Source of the DNA: an uncultured Halomonas sp.
GTDB lineage: Bacteria > Pseudomonadota > Gammaproteobacteria > Pseudomonadales > Halomonadaceae
Direction of reading: 5' to 3'
DNA length: 47,773 nt
Assembly (NCBI RefSeq): GCF_946887195.1
Contig: NZ_CAMPKE010000023.1
Span: forward strand, 1-47,773
Positions 1-9,647 of this stretch are shown piece after piece. Numbering within the stretch: the stretch's first letter is position 1; each line of letters opens with the position of its first letter. The notes below the pieces were generated by a model, which was given only the letters and a program-made list of their open reading frames with translations, was not told where the DNA came from and ran no database searches. The translations under genes and the position numbers were made by a program.

Positions 1-2
1 AG

Positions 3-458
3 CAGCTACATAGCGCCGCCACGGCGCGCAGCGGCGGCAAGTTCCAGCTTCCCACTATCTCGGAAGCCATCGCCAGAACCACGCTGGTCGCCAAGCTGAC
101 CAGTATCGGCGGTTTCGTCGGCCTGGGCCTGGATATCGCTGCCACTCAGTCGAAGATCAATCAGGCATGTAGCGATGGCCGTGAGCGAGAGTGCACGCGA
201 GTTAAATATGTTGAGTATGGTGGGTTGGCTGGAAGAGCGGTCGTATCTGCTATAGGCGGCGGTGCCGGAGGGGGATATGGCACCAAAATTTGCCTGGCCG
301 TATCTATCGCTCCGCAAGGGCGGATAGTGTGCGGTGTTATCGGCGCTGTTGCAGGCGCGGTGGCTGGCGAGAAGGTGGGTGACAAAGCAGGAAGAGGTTT
401 TGGCCTTTTTATTCACGAATTTAGATACGGTAATGGAAGCGACAATGCACCTGATTGA
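3..458 (+). CDS. C-terminal part of a glycine-rich putative secreted effector (5' end outside window)
   Basis: The frame is open from the first base to the stop at 458, so this is the last 151 residues of a longer protein. It contains two runs of small hydrophobic residues: GGFVGLGLDIA near the start, and a later stretch rich in AIGGGAGGGYG and VIGAVAGAVAGEKVGDKAG. These look like glycine-zipper membrane-inserting hairpins. Four cysteines are spaced through the visible part. The stop lies inside the next gene, which encodes a small membrane protein. A Gly-zipper C-terminus followed by a translationally coupled membrane protein is the layout of pore-forming type VI or contact-dependent effectors with their immunity proteins. 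The N-terminal trafficking domain (PAAR, VgrG or other) is not visible, so the effector reading is inference. It could also be an unrelated membrane-associated protein. Confidence 0.6.
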   Translation, partial: QLHSAATARSGGKFQLPTISEAIARTTLVAKLTSIGGFVGLGLDIAATQSKINQACSDGRERECTRVKYVEYGGLAGRAVVSAIGGGAGGGYGTKICLAVSIAPQGRIVCGVIGAVAGAVAGEKVGDKAGRGFGLFIHEFRYGNGSDNAPD

Positions 459-828
459 AGTTGTATTGGGGCTCGGTGGTGCTGCTCTTGGCGCACTCTC
501 GTTTGTCCTTCTTGGAATCGCCTGCATCGTCGCCTTGTTCAAGATCGGTGAGGCTGATCGTTACTATGGCACCGGACCCATTGGGGGAGAGCGTCTTCAG
601 CTAACTTTCCTGCCGTGGAGTATGTGGCGGATGACCGAGTACGGCATGATCATTGTATTCGCTCATACGCGCTTCGTGCAGCGATTCTGGAGAGAGGATC
701 TGGAGTCGATTAAGGCCAATAATCCGCCCAAGCGCTTGGAACGTCTACTGATCTGGCTCTATGCCAGTTGGTTTATAAGTGGCAGCTTGGCAACGATCGC
801 CGGAACGGCATTATGGCTACTCTTCTAA
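445..828 (+). CDS. Small integral membrane protein, candidate immunity protein
   Basis: The gene encodes 127 residues from the ATG at 445, which has a GGAAG ribosome site five bases upstream; an in-frame ATG at 433 is less well placed. A long hydrophobic segment (about residues 5-33, GLGGAALGALSFVLLGIACI) is followed by a second weaker one around MIIVFAHTRF and a C-terminal one (LLIWLYASWFISGSLATIAG). It overlaps the upstream glycine-rich gene by 14 bp, so the two are probably co-translated. I recognise no named family. By context it may protect the cell from the upstream product, as multi-pass immunity proteins do for pore-forming effectors. That role is inferred only from adjacency, overlap and topology. 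Confidence 0.6.
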   Translation: MHLIEVVLGLGGAALGALSFVLLGIACIVALFKIGEADRYYGTGPIGGERLQLTFLPWSMWRMTEYGMIIVFAHTRFVQRFWREDLESIKANNPPKRLERLLIWLYASWFISGSLATIAGTALWLLF

Positions 829-896
829 CCCGCCATTAGAGAGGCTTGGTTTATAAGTAGTCGGGGAATATACGTCAAAATTTTCTAGGAAAACTT

Positions 897-2159
897 ATGC
901 GCAAGGTTTGGCTGGCCATCGCAGTCGTAGTGGTATTAGGGGCGGGTTATCTGGGCACGCAGGCGTACTCCAGTCACGTTTTCGAGCGCGAGCTTTCGCG
1001 CACGCTCGATACACTGCGCAGCGATGGGCAGTGGCGGGTCGAGCGCGAGGCCGTCGAGCGTGGCTGGTTTCAGTCCCAGGGTCGTTTGCTGGTGGCTCCC
1101 GCTAGCGAGGCTTCCTGGCGCTTGGCGCTTCCCTATCGGGCTAGCCATGGGTTGCTGAGCACCGATGTCAGCGGTGCTTTGCAGGTTTATCTCGAGTCGC
1201 CCGGGGCGGATGAGCGGGTACTGTTCGGCGACCTGCTGGGGTCGGCCGAGCCACGCTGGACAGCGACGTTCGATACGCTCGAACGGCGCGTAGAGGGGCG
1301 TCTCGATATCGCCGCTTTCGATCTGGATCGCGATGGCAATCGACTGGATTTTGATGGTGCCTGGTTCACGCTCGAAGGGCGCGCCGGCGATATCTCGCTA
1401 CGCGGGGAGATTGCGCCGACACGTTTGGCTTCCTCACGAGGCGAGATCGAGACCGGGCCGCTAACCATCGATAGCCGTTATCAGTTCAGCGGTGGCAAGC
1501 GTTTCTATCATCAGCGCAACGAGCTGATCCTCGAGCACCTGGTCTATCAGGGCGGTCAGCGCCCTCCGATAACGCTCGTCGGTCTGAAGTATCGTGACGA
1601 GACGCGCCTCGACGAGCAGTTGCGGCTTGCGGCGTCCATGTCGCTGGAAAAAGCGCTAGTCGCCGGCGAGGCGCTGCTGTCCGGCGGCTTCGATGTCAGC
1701 CTGGACCGGCTCGATGGCGACGCGGTACGCCGCGTCATCGAGGAGTTGGAAGCCGTTGGTGAAACCAGCGGTGGTGATCTGGTGTCGCTCGATGAGGCTC
1801 AGCGCCAGGCACTGATCGAGCGCCTGGAACCGACACTGCTGGCCATGCTGGGCGACTCACCGCGTCTGACGCTGGAAGGCATGACGCTGACCAGCCCGAT
1901 GTTCGGCTTCGATATACGCGGGCATGGCGAGTTGATCTTCGATGGCGAGAATAGTGACGCGCTATCTATCGATGCGCTGGGTGAGCCTGTTTCTCGCCAG
2001 GCCTGGCGCCGGCGCCTCGATGGGGCATTCAGCTTCTATGGCGTGCCGCCGCTGGTGGCGATGCAACTCGGCCTGCCACTCGATACCGACACGCTGGAAA
2101 TAACCATCGATGCCGGTGAGGTGAGTATCAACGGGCGCGCATTGCCACCGCTTCTCTAA
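897..2159 (+). CDS. YdgA family protein (DUF945)
   Basis: A 420-residue protein with an N-terminal hydrophobic anchor (LAIAVVVVLGAGYLGTQAY), followed by the usual opening of DUF945/YdgA proteins, VFERELSRTLDTL then a GWFQSQGRLLV stretch. The rest is beta-rich and periplasmic by prediction, with two C-terminal copies of a FDIRGHGELIFDG / SFYGVPPLVAMQLGL type pattern common in the family. An AGGAAA ribosome site lies just before the ATG. E. coli YdgA is an inner-membrane-anchored protein of poorly defined role. Here the gene stands alone between the accessory left edge and lon. Family call is good; function is unknown. Confidence 0.8.
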   Translation: MRKVWLAIAVVVVLGAGYLGTQAYSSHVFERELSRTLDTLRSDGQWRVEREAVERGWFQSQGRLLVAPASEASWRLALPYRASHGLLSTDVSGALQVYLESPGADERVLFGDLLGSAEPRWTATFDTLERRVEGRLDIAAFDLDRDGNRLDFDGAWFTLEGRAGDISLRGEIAPTRLASSRGEIETGPLTIDSRYQFSGGKRFYHQRNELILEHLVYQGGQRPPITLVGLKYRDETRLDEQLRLAASMSLEKALVAGEALLSGGFDVSLDRLDGDAVRRVIEELEAVGETSGGDLVSLDEAQRQALIERLEPTLLAMLGDSPRLTLEGMTLTSPMFGFDIRGHGELIFDGENSDALSIDALGEPVSRQAWRRRLDGAFSFYGVPPLVAMQLGLPLDTDTLEITIDAGEVSINGRALPPLL

Positions 2160-2231
2160 TGCCTGGGTATTGGCGGAGTCTGCTTTAACGTCGCTATGGC
2201 AACACAGGTAGTTTTCAGAGGTTCCCTTGGT

Positions 2232-2259
2232 CTTGAACTTGGCTTTGACCGCCCGCATT
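2232..2259 (+). promoter_or_regulatory. Sigma-32-like (heat shock) promoter upstream of lon
   Basis: CTTGAAC (2232-2238) and CCCGCATT (2252-2259) are separated by 14 bases after CTTGAA, matching the E. coli sigma-32 pattern (CTTGAA, 13-17 bases, CCCCATnT) with one change in the -10 core. It lies about 50 bp before the lon start, and lon is a classic heat-shock regulon member. Read by eye only. Confidence 0.5.
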
Positions 2260-2282
2260 GCTCAGCACATATCGGGCGTTTT
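2250..2282 (+). terminator. Weak hairpin with short T run between ydgA and lon
   Basis: CGCCCG (2250-2255) can pair with CGGGCG (2273-2278), followed by TTTT. The stem is only six pairs with a 17-base loop, and it overlaps the -10 of the proposed lon promoter. It may be a weak terminator for the ydgA-like gene or a 5' leader structure. Confidence 0.25.
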
Positions 2283-2307
2283 GGGCCCAGCCAATATCAG
2301 GTGAACG

Positions 2308-4752
2308 ATGAGCGAACGCGACGAAGACGCACAGGATACCTTGCTGGACGATATGCGTTCGGCGGATGGCGAATCACGCAGTGAAATGAGCGACGAGCAT
2401 CCGGGACGCAGCGGCGCGGTCGTGCCGACCCGCGAGTATCTGCCGGAACGGCTCTATTTGCTGCCTATCCACAACCGGCCATTCTTTCCCGCCCAGGTGC
2501 AGCCGCTGGTCATACACCGCGAGCGCTGGGAAGAGACCATGAAGCGGGTCGCCGATACGCCACACCATGCGGTCGGGGTGGCCTATGTCGGCGATATCGG
2601 CATCGATGAACTCGATTATGGGCACTTTCCGACGATAGGCACCGCGGTCAAGGTGCACAAGGCGCAGGGAGAGGATCAGCAGATCCAGTTCATCGCCCAG
2701 GGTGTGCGGCGCTTTCGTATCGTGCGCTGGCTATCGAAAAGGCCGCCTTATCTGGTCGAAGTCAGCTATCCCAAGGAGCCGATCGACGACACCGCCGACG
2801 AAGCGCGTGCCTATGCCATGGCCATGATCAATGGCATCAAGGAACTGTTGCCGATCAATCCGCTCTACGGCGAGGAGCTCAAGCATTATCTCAATCGCTT
2901 CAGTCCCCATGAACCGGGGCCATTGACCGATTTCGCGGCGGCGATCACCTCGGCCAAGGGACCGGAGCTACAGGAAATCCTCGAGACCCTGCCGGTGATG
3001 TCGCGCATGCAGAAGGTATTGCCGCTGTTGCGCAAGGAGATCGAGGTCGCGCAGTTACAGAGCGAAATCAGCGAGCAGGTCAATGCGCAGATGCAGGAGC
3101 GTCAGCGTGAGTTCTTCCTGCGCGAGCAGCTCAAGATCATTCAGCGTGAGCTGGGCATCTCCAAGGACGACCGCGAGAACGACGTCGATACCTTCCGTGC
3201 CCGGCTGGAGAATCTCAAGGTGCCCGAGCGCGTGATGGGGCGCATCGACGATGAACTCGACAAGCTCTCGGTGCTCGAGACCGGCTCGCCGGAATATGGC
3301 ACCACTCGCAATTATCTGGATTGGCTGACCGCGCTGCCGTGGGGGCTGACGTCGGACGACCAGCTCGATCTCAAGCATGCGCGCAAGATTCTCGACCGCG
3401 ACCACGACGGCTTGAACGAGGTCAAGGAGCGCATCATCGAGTTTCTGGCCGAGGGCACCTTCAAGGGCGACGTCGGCGGCTCGATCGTCATGCTGGTGGG
3501 CCCGCCGGGCGTCGGCAAGACCTCGGTAGGGCGCTCGATCGCCGAAGCGCTGGGGCGCAAGTTCTACCGTTTCTCGGTGGGCGGCATGCGCGACGAGGCC
3601 GAGATCAAGGGCCACCGGCGTACCTACATCGGCGCAATGCCCGGCAAGCTGGTGCAGGCCTTGAAGGAAGTCGAGGTCGAGAATCCGGTGATCATGCTCG
3701 ACGAGATCGACAAGATGGGCCAGTCGTTCCAGGGCGATCCCGCCTCGGCGCTGCTCGAAGTGCTCGACCCCGAACAGAACGTCGATTTTCTCGATCACTA
3801 TCTCGACGTGCGCCTGGACCTGTCCAAGGTGCTGTTCGTGTGCACCGCGAATCAGCTCGACACCATCCCGCCGGCGCTGCTCGATCGCATGGAGCAGATT
3901 CGTCTTTCCGGCTACATCGCCGAAGAGAAGCTGGCCATCGCCAAGCATCATCTATGGCCCAAGTTGCTAAAGCGCAACAAGATGCCCAGAAAGCGCATCA
4001 ACCTCACCGAAGCGGCGCTGCGCCAGGTCATCGAGGGCTACGCTCGCGAGGCCGGGGTGCGTCAGTTGGAAAAGCAGCTGCATCGCATCGTGCGCAAGGC
4101 GGCGGTCAAGCTGCTCGAGAACGACCAGCAGAGCGTCAAGGTCTCGGTCAACAACCTCGAGGAGTACTTGGGCGCGCCGCTGTTCCGCAAGGAGAAGGTG
4201 CTCAAGGGCGTGGGCGTCGTTACCGGCTTGGCCTGGACCAGCATGGGTGGCACCACTTTGCCGATCGAGGCGACCAAGGTGCATGCGCTGACCCGCGGGC
4301 TGAAGCTCACCGGTAAGCTCGGCGAGGTGATGCAGGAGTCGGCCAATATCGCCTACAGCTATACGCTGGGTCATCTCGATGAATACGGTGCCGACAGCGA
4401 TTTCTTCAACGAGGCGTTCATTCACCTGCATGTACCCGAGGGCGCGACACCCAAGGATGGCCCATCGGCCGGGGTGACCATGACCACCGCTCTGATGTCG
4501 TTGGCCAGGAACCAACCCATCGATCGCCCGTTGGCCATGACCGGCGAGTTGACCCTGACCGGCCAGGTGCTGCCGGTGGGCGGCATTCGCGAGAAGATCA
4601 TCGCCGCACGGCGCAGCGAGATATTCGAACTGATCTTGCCCGATGCCAACCGCCGCGATTACGAAGAGTTGCCGGATTATCTCAAGGAGGGGGTCACCGT
4701 ACACTTCGCGCAGCGATACAAGGACGTGGCGGAGATCGTCTTTGCCGCTTGA
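2308..4752 (+). CDS. lon: Lon family ATP-dependent serine protease (S16)
   Basis: An 814-residue cytosolic protease that unfolds and degrades damaged or regulatory proteins. It has an acidic N-terminal tail, a LON substrate-recognition domain (about residues 45-245), a coiled-coil linker ([19 protein letters not shown]), an AAA+ module with Walker A GPPGVGKT at 398-405 and Walker B D465-E466, and a C-terminal protease domain. The Ser-Lys dyad is S720 (KDGPSAG) and K763 (GGIREKII); their 43-residue spacing equals that of E. coli Lon S679/K722. The extended acidic N-terminus and some insert-region differences suggest it may be the second Lon type found in pseudomonads and relatives rather than the clpX-linked copy; the clp neighbourhood is absent here. 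A sigma-32-like promoter lies upstream. Confidence 0.93.
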   Translation: MSERDEDAQDTLLDDMRSADGESRSEMSDEHPGRSGAVVPTREYLPERLYLLPIHNRPFFPAQVQPLVIHRERWEETMKRVADTPHHAVGVAYVGDIGIDELDYGHFPTIGTAVKVHKAQGEDQQIQFIAQGVRRFRIVRWLSKRPPYLVEVSYPKEPIDDTADEARAYAMAMINGIKELLPINPLYGEELKHYLNRFSPHEPGPLTDFAAAITSAKGPELQEILETLPVMSRMQKVLPLLRKEIEVAQLQSEISEQVNAQMQERQREFFLREQLKIIQRELGISKDDRENDVDTFRARLENLKVPERVMGRIDDELDKLSVLETGSPEYGTTRNYLDWLTALPWGLTSDDQLDLKHARKILDRDHDGLNEVKERIIEFLAEGTFKGDVGGSIVMLVGPPGVGKTSVGRSIAEALGRKFYRFSVGGMRDEAEIKGHRRTYIGAMPGKLVQALKEVEVENPVIMLDEIDKMGQSFQGDPASALLEVLDPEQNVDFLDHYLDVRLDLSKVLFVCTANQLDTIPPALLDRMEQIRLSGYIAEEKLAIAKHHLWPKLLKRNKMPRKRINLTEAALRQVIEGYAREAGVRQLEKQLHRIVRKAAVKLLENDQQSVKVSVNNLEEYLGAPLFRKEKVLKGVGVVTGLAWTSMGGTTLPIEATKVHALTRGLKLTGKLGEVMQESANIAYSYTLGHLDEYGADSDFFNEAFIHLHVPEGATPKDGPSAGVTMTTALMSLARNQPIDRPLAMTGELTLTGQVLPVGGIREKIIAARRSEIFELILPDANRRDYEELPDYLKEGVTVHFAQRYKDVAEIVFAA

Positions 4753-4871
4753 TGGGAGGCGACTGGTCTCCGATCGGGCAATCTGACAAAATCTCGGACC
4801 TGACTGGATACACTCATCGACCATCGGTGCCTGCCGGCCCCAAGATGGCCAGTAGAATTTCGAGGATCGTC

Positions 4872-6716
4872 ATGCCCGAATATCGCTCTCGCACCACCAC
4901 TGCCGGTCGCAACATGGCCGGCGCCCGCGCCTTGTGGCGCGCCACTGGCATGAAGGACGACGACTTCCACAAGCCGATCGTCGCGGTGGCCAACTCCTTC
5001 ACCCAGTTCGTACCCGGGCATGTGCATCTGAAGGACATGGGCCAACTGGTGGCGCGCGAGATCGAGAAGGCCGGCGGGGTGGCCAAGGAGTTCAATACCA
5101 TCGCCGTCGACGACGGCATCGCCATGGGTCACGACGGCATGCTCTATTCGCTGCCGTCGCGCGACATCATCGCCGATAGCGTCGAATACATGTGCAATGC
5201 GCACTGCGCCGATGCGCTGGTATGCATCTCCAACTGCGACAAGATCACCCCGGGAATGCTGATGGCGGCGATGCGCCTCAACATTCCGGTGATCTTCGTT
5301 TCCGGCGGGCCGATGGAGGCGGGCAAGACTAAGCTGCTCGATCACGGCCTGGATCTGGTCGACGCCATGGTCATGGCCGCCGACGACAGCGTCGACGAGG
5401 CCACGCTCAATGAGGTCGAGCGCAGCGCCTGCCCGACCTGCGGCAGCTGTTCGGGCATGTTCACCGCCAACTCGATGAACTGCCTGACCGAGGCGCTGGG
5501 CCTGGCACTGCCGGGCAACGGTACGGTACTGGCCACGCACGCCGATCGTCGGCGGCTGTTCGAGCAGGCCGGTTCGCGCATCGTCGAACTGGCCAAACGC
5601 TACTACGAAGGCGAAGAAGCGCATCTGTTGCCGCGTGCCATCGGCTCCAAGGCGGCATTCAACAACGCCATGACCCTGGACATCGCCATGGGTGGCTCGA
5701 CCAATACCATCCTGCACCTGCTGGCCGCCGCCCAGGAAGCCGAGATCGACTTCACACTGGCCGATATCGATCGCCTGTCGCGCGAGGTGCCGCAGCTGTG
5801 CAAGGTGGCGCCCAACACCCAGAAATACCATATCGAGGACGTTCACCGTGCCGGTGGCATCATGGCGATCCTCGGCGAGCTGGACCGCGCCGGGGTGCTC
5901 GATACCCGCGTGCCGACCGTGTACGGCGATAGCCTGGCCGAGGCGCTGCAGGAGTGGGACATCATGCGCAGCCCCAGCGAGGCGGTGGTCGAATTTTTTC
6001 GCGCCGGGCCGGGCGGCGTTCCTACCCAGACCGCCTTTTCGCAGAGCGCGCGCTGGCCGAGCCTGGATGGCGACCGCGCCGGCGGCTGTATCCGCGATCT
6101 CGACCATGCCTTTTCGCAGCAGGGCGGCCTGGCCGTGCTCTACGGCAACATCGCCGTGGATGGCTGCGTGGTCAAGACCGCCGGCGTCGATGAGTCGATT
6201 CTGGTCTTCGAAGGGCCGGCACACGTGGTCGAGTCCCAGGATCAGGCGGTCGAGCACATTCTTGCGGGCAAGGTGAAGGAAGGCGACGTCGTAGTGATTC
6301 GCTACGAAGGTCCCAAGGGCGGGCCGGGCATGCAGGAGATGCTCTACCCGACCAGCTATCTCAAGTCCAAAGGGCTGGGCAAGGCCTGTGCGCTGCTCAC
6401 CGACGGGCGCTTTTCGGGCGGCACCTCGGGGCTGTCGATCGGTCATGTCTCGCCCGAGGCGGCCGCGGGCGGCGCTATCGGCCTGGTCGAGCAGGGCGAC
6501 ACGATTCGTATCGACATTCCCAACCGGCGCATCGACATGCTGCTCAGCGACGACGCGTTGGAGCAGCGTCGCGCGGTCATGGAGTCGCGTGGCAAGGCGG
6601 CCTGGAAGCCGAGTATCGATCGCCCACGCAAGGTGACTCCGGCCCTCAAGGCCTACGCTTTGCTGGCGACCTCGGCGGACAAGGGCGCGGTGCGCGATCT
6701 GTCCAAATTGGACTGA
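4872..6716 (+). CDS. ilvD: Dihydroxy-acid dehydratase IlvD
   Basis: A 614-residue enzyme that dehydrates 2,3-dihydroxy-isovalerate and 2,3-dihydroxy-3-methylvalerate to the 2-keto acids of valine and isoleucine synthesis. The start at 4872 ([20 protein letters not shown]) matches the E. coli start and length (616 residues) and has GAGG six bases upstream; the open frame extends upstream to 4749 but without family similarity. Iron-sulfur ligands are visible as C122 (SNCDKITPG) and C193 (CGSCSG, after C187 and C190), and the GGSTNT and [10 protein letters not shown] motifs are intact. It lies 119 bp after lon and is not part of an ilv operon here. Confidence 0.97.
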   Translation: MPEYRSRTTTAGRNMAGARALWRATGMKDDDFHKPIVAVANSFTQFVPGHVHLKDMGQLVAREIEKAGGVAKEFNTIAVDDGIAMGHDGMLYSLPSRDIIADSVEYMCNAHCADALVCISNCDKITPGMLMAAMRLNIPVIFVSGGPMEAGKTKLLDHGLDLVDAMVMAADDSVDEATLNEVERSACPTCGSCSGMFTANSMNCLTEALGLALPGNGTVLATHADRRRLFEQAGSRIVELAKRYYEGEEAHLLPRAIGSKAAFNNAMTLDIAMGGSTNTILHLLAAAQEAEIDFTLADIDRLSREVPQLCKVAPNTQKYHIEDVHRAGGIMAILGELDRAGVLDTRVPTVYGDSLAEALQEWDIMRSPSEAVVEFFRAGPGGVPTQTAFSQSARWPSLDGDRAGGCIRDLDHAFSQQGGLAVLYGNIAVDGCVVKTAGVDESILVFEGPAHVVESQDQAVEHILAGKVKEGDVVVIRYEGPKGGPGMQEMLYPTSYLKSKGLGKACALLTDGRFSGGTSGLSIGHVSPEAAAGGAIGLVEQGDTIRIDIPNRRIDMLLSDDALEQRRAVMESRGKAAWKPSIDRPRKVTPALKAYALLATSADKGAVRDLSKLD

Positions 6717-6777
6717 TAGTCATAATGATGGGGCCGCGCCGAAGGGGAGCCGTGGGTAGCAAGGAAAAGGAGATTCC

Positions 6778-7875
6778 ATGAAGGAAACATTCAGCGTCGG
6801 CCTGGTGGGCTATGGCTTCGCCAGCAAGACCTTTCACGCGCCGCTGATCGCGGCGACGCCGGGATTGACACTGGCCGCTGTGTCGAGCCGCGATGCCGCC
6901 AAGGTGCATGCCGATCTGCCCGATGTCGAGGTGGTCGCCACGCCGCAGGCGCTGTTCGCTCGTCGCGACATCGACCTGGTGGTCATTCCCACCCCCAACG
7001 AGACGCACTTCCCGCTGGCCAAGGCGGCGCTGACCGCCGGCAAGCACGTAGTCGTCGACAAGCCGTTCACCATCACGCTGAGCGAAGGCCGGCTGCTTCG
7101 CGGGCAGGCGCAGGAGGCCGGCAAGCTGTTGTCGGTCTTTCACAATCGACGCTGGGATAGCGACTTTCTCACCGTGCGCGAGTTACTGGCGGCGGGCACG
7201 CTGGGGCGCCTGGTGCATTTCGAATCGCATTTCGACCGTTTCCGCCCCGAGGTTCGCGATCGCTGGCGCGAGCAGCCCAAGCCGGGCGGTGGGCTCTGGT
7301 ACGACCTGGGCCCACATCTGCTCGATCAGGCGCGTCTGTTGTTCGGCATGCCGCGCAGCATTCTTCTCGATCTGCATTCGCGGCGAGACGGTGCGCAGAT
7401 CGACGACGACTTTCATGCGCTGCTCGAGTACGACGGCTTGCGTGTGGTGCTGCATGCTTCGGCGCTGGTTGCGGCGGAGTCGCCACGCTTCACCCTGCAT
7501 GGCACCCAAGGCAGCTACGTGAAGTATGGCCTCGACCCGCAGGAGGATCGGCTCAAGGCGGGTGAGACGCCCGCACGCCCAGGGGGTGAAGAAAAGTGGG
7601 GCGAAGACGCTCGGCATGGCATGTTGACCCTGCGCGAAGACGAAGCGGAAGACGCGCCACTGATCGCCCATGAGCACGCCACCTTGCCGGGCGATTATCT
7701 GGCCTATTACGCAGGCATACGCGATGCGCTGATGGGCGATGGCAACGGCCCGGTCGCCATCGACGATGCGCTGGCGGTGATGCAACTGCTCGAGACAGGC
7801 CTGGATAGCGCGCGCCAGAGACGCTGGGTACAGCTCAAGGACGGCGCCACCGCTCGGCGCGCATTGCGCAGCTGA
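6778..7875 (+). CDS. ydgJ: YdgJ-type Gfo/Idh/MocA family oxidoreductase
   Basis: A 365-residue NAD(P)-dependent dehydrogenase of the glucose-fructose oxidoreductase/inositol dehydrogenase family. The Rossmann start GLVGYGFASKTFHAPL and the EKP-type catalytic region VVDKPFTITL match E. coli YdgJ closely, as do the stretches HNRRWDSDFLT and SYVKYGLDPQE. The substrate of YdgJ is not established; sugar or inositol-like polyols are usual for the superfamily. The ATG follows an AAGGAG ribosome site. It is 61 bp after ilvD in the same direction and may be transcribed with it, though no functional link is evident. It ends 3 bp before the convergent nudE gene. Confidence 0.88.
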   Translation: MKETFSVGLVGYGFASKTFHAPLIAATPGLTLAAVSSRDAAKVHADLPDVEVVATPQALFARRDIDLVVIPTPNETHFPLAKAALTAGKHVVVDKPFTITLSEGRLLRGQAQEAGKLLSVFHNRRWDSDFLTVRELLAAGTLGRLVHFESHFDRFRPEVRDRWREQPKPGGGLWYDLGPHLLDQARLLFGMPRSILLDLHSRRDGAQIDDDFHALLEYDGLRVVLHASALVAAESPRFTLHGTQGSYVKYGLDPQEDRLKAGETPARPGGEEKWGEDARHGMLTLREDEAEDAPLIAHEHATLPGDYLAYYAGIRDALMGDGNGPVAIDDALAVMQLLETGLDSARQRRWVQLKDGATARRALRS

Positions 7876-7878
7876 GCC

Positions 7879-8487
7879 TCACCACCAGTCGATTTTCTGA
7901 CGCTGGCTGCGTAGCTTTTCGCGGGCGATGAACAGGGCTGCGATGGCGCGGCCTTCGTGGAAATCCTCGCGGGCCAACAGTGCCGGAATCTCGTCGAGCG
8001 CATGGGTCTCGACGATCAGCGGCTCCGGCTCGTCGCCGGGCAGGCGTTTCTCATAAAGATCGCTGGCCAGTAGCACATGCATGCGGTGGTTCATGTAGTT
8101 GGGGGCCAGCGACAACTCCACCAACGGCTCGATACGATTCGCGCCGACGCCACACTCCTCCATCAGTTCACGATTGGCGGCGGTGACGATGTCTTCGCCA
8201 GCGTCGACCAGTCCCTTGGGTAGCGTCAGCACATAATCGTCGAAGCCGGCGGCGTACTCGCGAATCAGCAGGACATGCTCGGGATCGGGCATGGCGACGA
8301 TCATCACCGCCCCGTGGCCACCGCCCTTGAGCCGCTCGAAGGTACGCTCGGCGCCGTTGGCGAAACGCAGCTCCAGGCGCTCGATGGCGAACAGGCGGCT
8401 GCGAGCGATTTCCTGGCGGGCGAGAATGCTGGGTTTGCGGGGAAGCGTTGGCGGCATGGCGGGCGTATCCATTACAATAGTCGTCAT
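7879..8487 (-). CDS. nudE: NudE-type Nudix hydrolase (ADP compounds hydrolase)
   Basis: A 202-residue Nudix protein. The Nudix box is visible as GLVDAGEDIVTAANRELMEECG, preceded by LPK, and the overall pattern (RLFAIERLELRFANG at the start, LSLAPNYMNHRMHVLLA after the box) is that of NudE, which hydrolyses ADP-ribose, NADH and ApnA to mononucleotides. I chose the ATG at 8487 because it has GAGTGGG upstream; the open frame runs to 8529, overlapping the divergent yrfG start. NudE next to yrfG-hslR-hslO-pckA recalls E. coli, where igaA lies between; igaA is absent here. Confidence 0.88.
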   Translation of the reverse strand: MTTIVMDTPAMPPTLPRKPSILARQEIARSRLFAIERLELRFANGAERTFERLKGGGHGAVMIVAMPDPEHVLLIREYAAGFDDYVLTLPKGLVDAGEDIVTAANRELMEECGVGANRIEPLVELSLAPNYMNHRMHVLLASDLYEKRLPGDEPEPLIVETHALDEIPALLAREDFHEGRAIAALFIAREKLRSQRQKIDWW

Positions 8488-8528
8488 CGTTACCCACTCT
8501 TTTACCACCGCTGTGGAGCCCTTGGCCA

Positions 8529-9194
8529 ATGATCGACTGGCGTGCCATCGACACCGTGCTTCTCGACATGGACGGCACCCTGTTGGACCTGCATTTCGAT
8601 AGCCACTTCTGGCTCGAGCACCTGCCGCGCCGCTATGGTGAATTGCATCGTCTCGACGAAGCGACTCAGGACGAACTGCGCGCGCGAATCATCCGCGAGC
8701 AGGGCTCGCTCAACTGGTACAGCCTGGCCTACTGGAGTCGTGAACTGGGGGTGGATATCGTCGCCCTGAAGCGCGAGGTGCAGCATCTGATCGGCTTGCG
8801 CGGCGATGCGCTGGATTTTCTGCAGTGGCTCAAGCGCGCTCATCCACGCGTGGTGCTGGCGACCAATGCCGACCGCGAGAGCCTGGCATTGAAGCTGCCA
8901 TTGACCGGCCTCGAAGCGTATCTCGACGCGATCGTTTCGTCCGCCGATCTGGGTGTGCCGAAGGAAGCGCAGGCGTTCTGGTTCGCGCTACAGGAGATCG
9001 AGCCCTTCGACCCCGAGCGAACCCTGTTCATCGACGATAATCCGGTGGTACTGGAAAGCGCCCGCGAATATGGCATTCGCCACTTGCTGGGTATCAAGCA
9101 GCCCGACAGCACGCGTCCCGAGCGTAAGCTCGAGAAATTCGTCGCACTCGATCGCTTCGCGGCGCTGCTGCCCGCCGAGCGGCCCACGACGTGA
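8529..9194 (+). CDS. yrfG: GMP/IMP nucleotidase YrfG (HAD superfamily)
   Basis: A 221-residue HAD phosphatase. Motif I is LLDMDGTLLDLHFD (nucleophile Asp in DMDGT), a motif II-like TNA lies in VVLATNADRESL, the motif III lysine is in LGVPKE, and motif IV is FIDDNPVVL. Similarity to E. coli YrfG (purine 5'-nucleotidase for GMP and IMP) runs through the whole protein, including the WLEHLPRRYGEL and LNWYSLAYWSRELGLD-like segments. It starts a three-gene run with hslR 12 bp downstream and hslO after that, and is divergent from nudE with 41 bp between starts. Confidence 0.9.
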   Translation: MIDWRAIDTVLLDMDGTLLDLHFDSHFWLEHLPRRYGELHRLDEATQDELRARIIREQGSLNWYSLAYWSRELGVDIVALKREVQHLIGLRGDALDFLQWLKRAHPRVVLATNADRESLALKLPLTGLEAYLDAIVSSADLGVPKEAQAFWFALQEIEPFDPERTLFIDDNPVVLESAREYGIRHLLGIKQPDSTRPERKLEKFVALDRFAALLPAERPTT

Positions 9195-9206
9195 TAGCAG
9201 AGGGTT

Positions 9207-9596
9207 ATGGATAGCGTACGCATCGATAAATGGCTATGGGCGGCGCGCTTCTTCAAGACGCGCGCCCTGGCCAAGAAAGCCATCGACGGTGGCAAGGTCG
9301 AGTACAACGGCGCGCGGGTCAAGACCAGCAGAACGGTCGAGCCAGGCGCACTCATCAAGGTGCCGCAAGGCTGGGACAACTGGGAGGTCGAGGTGCTGGC
9401 GGTCTCCGCCCAGCGCCGCGGCGCTCCCGAGGCCCGTGAGCTCTATCGCGAGACGCCGCAAAGTCAGGCGCGTCGTGAGCGCGAGGCCGAGCAACGCCGT
9501 CTGGCCAATCAGGCCATGTCCGCACCTCAGGGCCGCCCGGACAAGAAACAGCGTCGCGACATTCAGCGCTTCCAGCGTCAACGGCCCGAAGAGTAG
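9207..9596 (+). CDS. hslR: Heat shock protein 15 (HslR), ribosome-associated S4 protein
   Basis: A 129-residue basic RNA-binding protein. The S4 fold opens with VRIDKWLWAARFFKTRALA and KAIDGGKVEYNG, exactly as in Hsp15, and the tail is lysine/arginine-rich. In E. coli Hsp15 binds 50S subunits that still carry nascent peptidyl-tRNA after translation breaks off, and helps return them to the cycle. It sits directly after yrfG and 51 bp before hslO, the conserved order in enterobacteria, so one transcript is likely. Confidence 0.95.
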   Translation: MDSVRIDKWLWAARFFKTRALAKKAIDGGKVEYNGARVKTSRTVEPGALIKVPQGWDNWEVEVLAVSAQRRGAPEARELYRETPQSQARREREAEQRRLANQAMSAPQGRPDKKQRRDIQRFQRQRPEE

Positions 9597-9647
9597 GCAA
9601 AAGAGCCGTAGCGCCGTCCTTCAATTCTAGAAATTCGAGCAATCCCA

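Noticed and set aside
768..858. TTGGTTTATAAGT occurs twice (768-780 and 846-858)
   Set aside because: A 13-base AT-rich match 78 bp apart, once in coding sequence; too short to support a mobile or regulatory reading.
3055..3951. Long minus-strand open frame (298 aa) inside lon
   Set aside because: It is the reverse-strand shadow of a GC-rich coding region; lon has full family motifs on the plus strand and the shadow has no recognisable domain or ribosome site.
4677..6446. 589-aa minus-strand open frame across ilvD
   Set aside because: Antisense shadow of ilvD with His/Ala/Gly/Arg-rich composition typical of reverse frames; no domain recognised.
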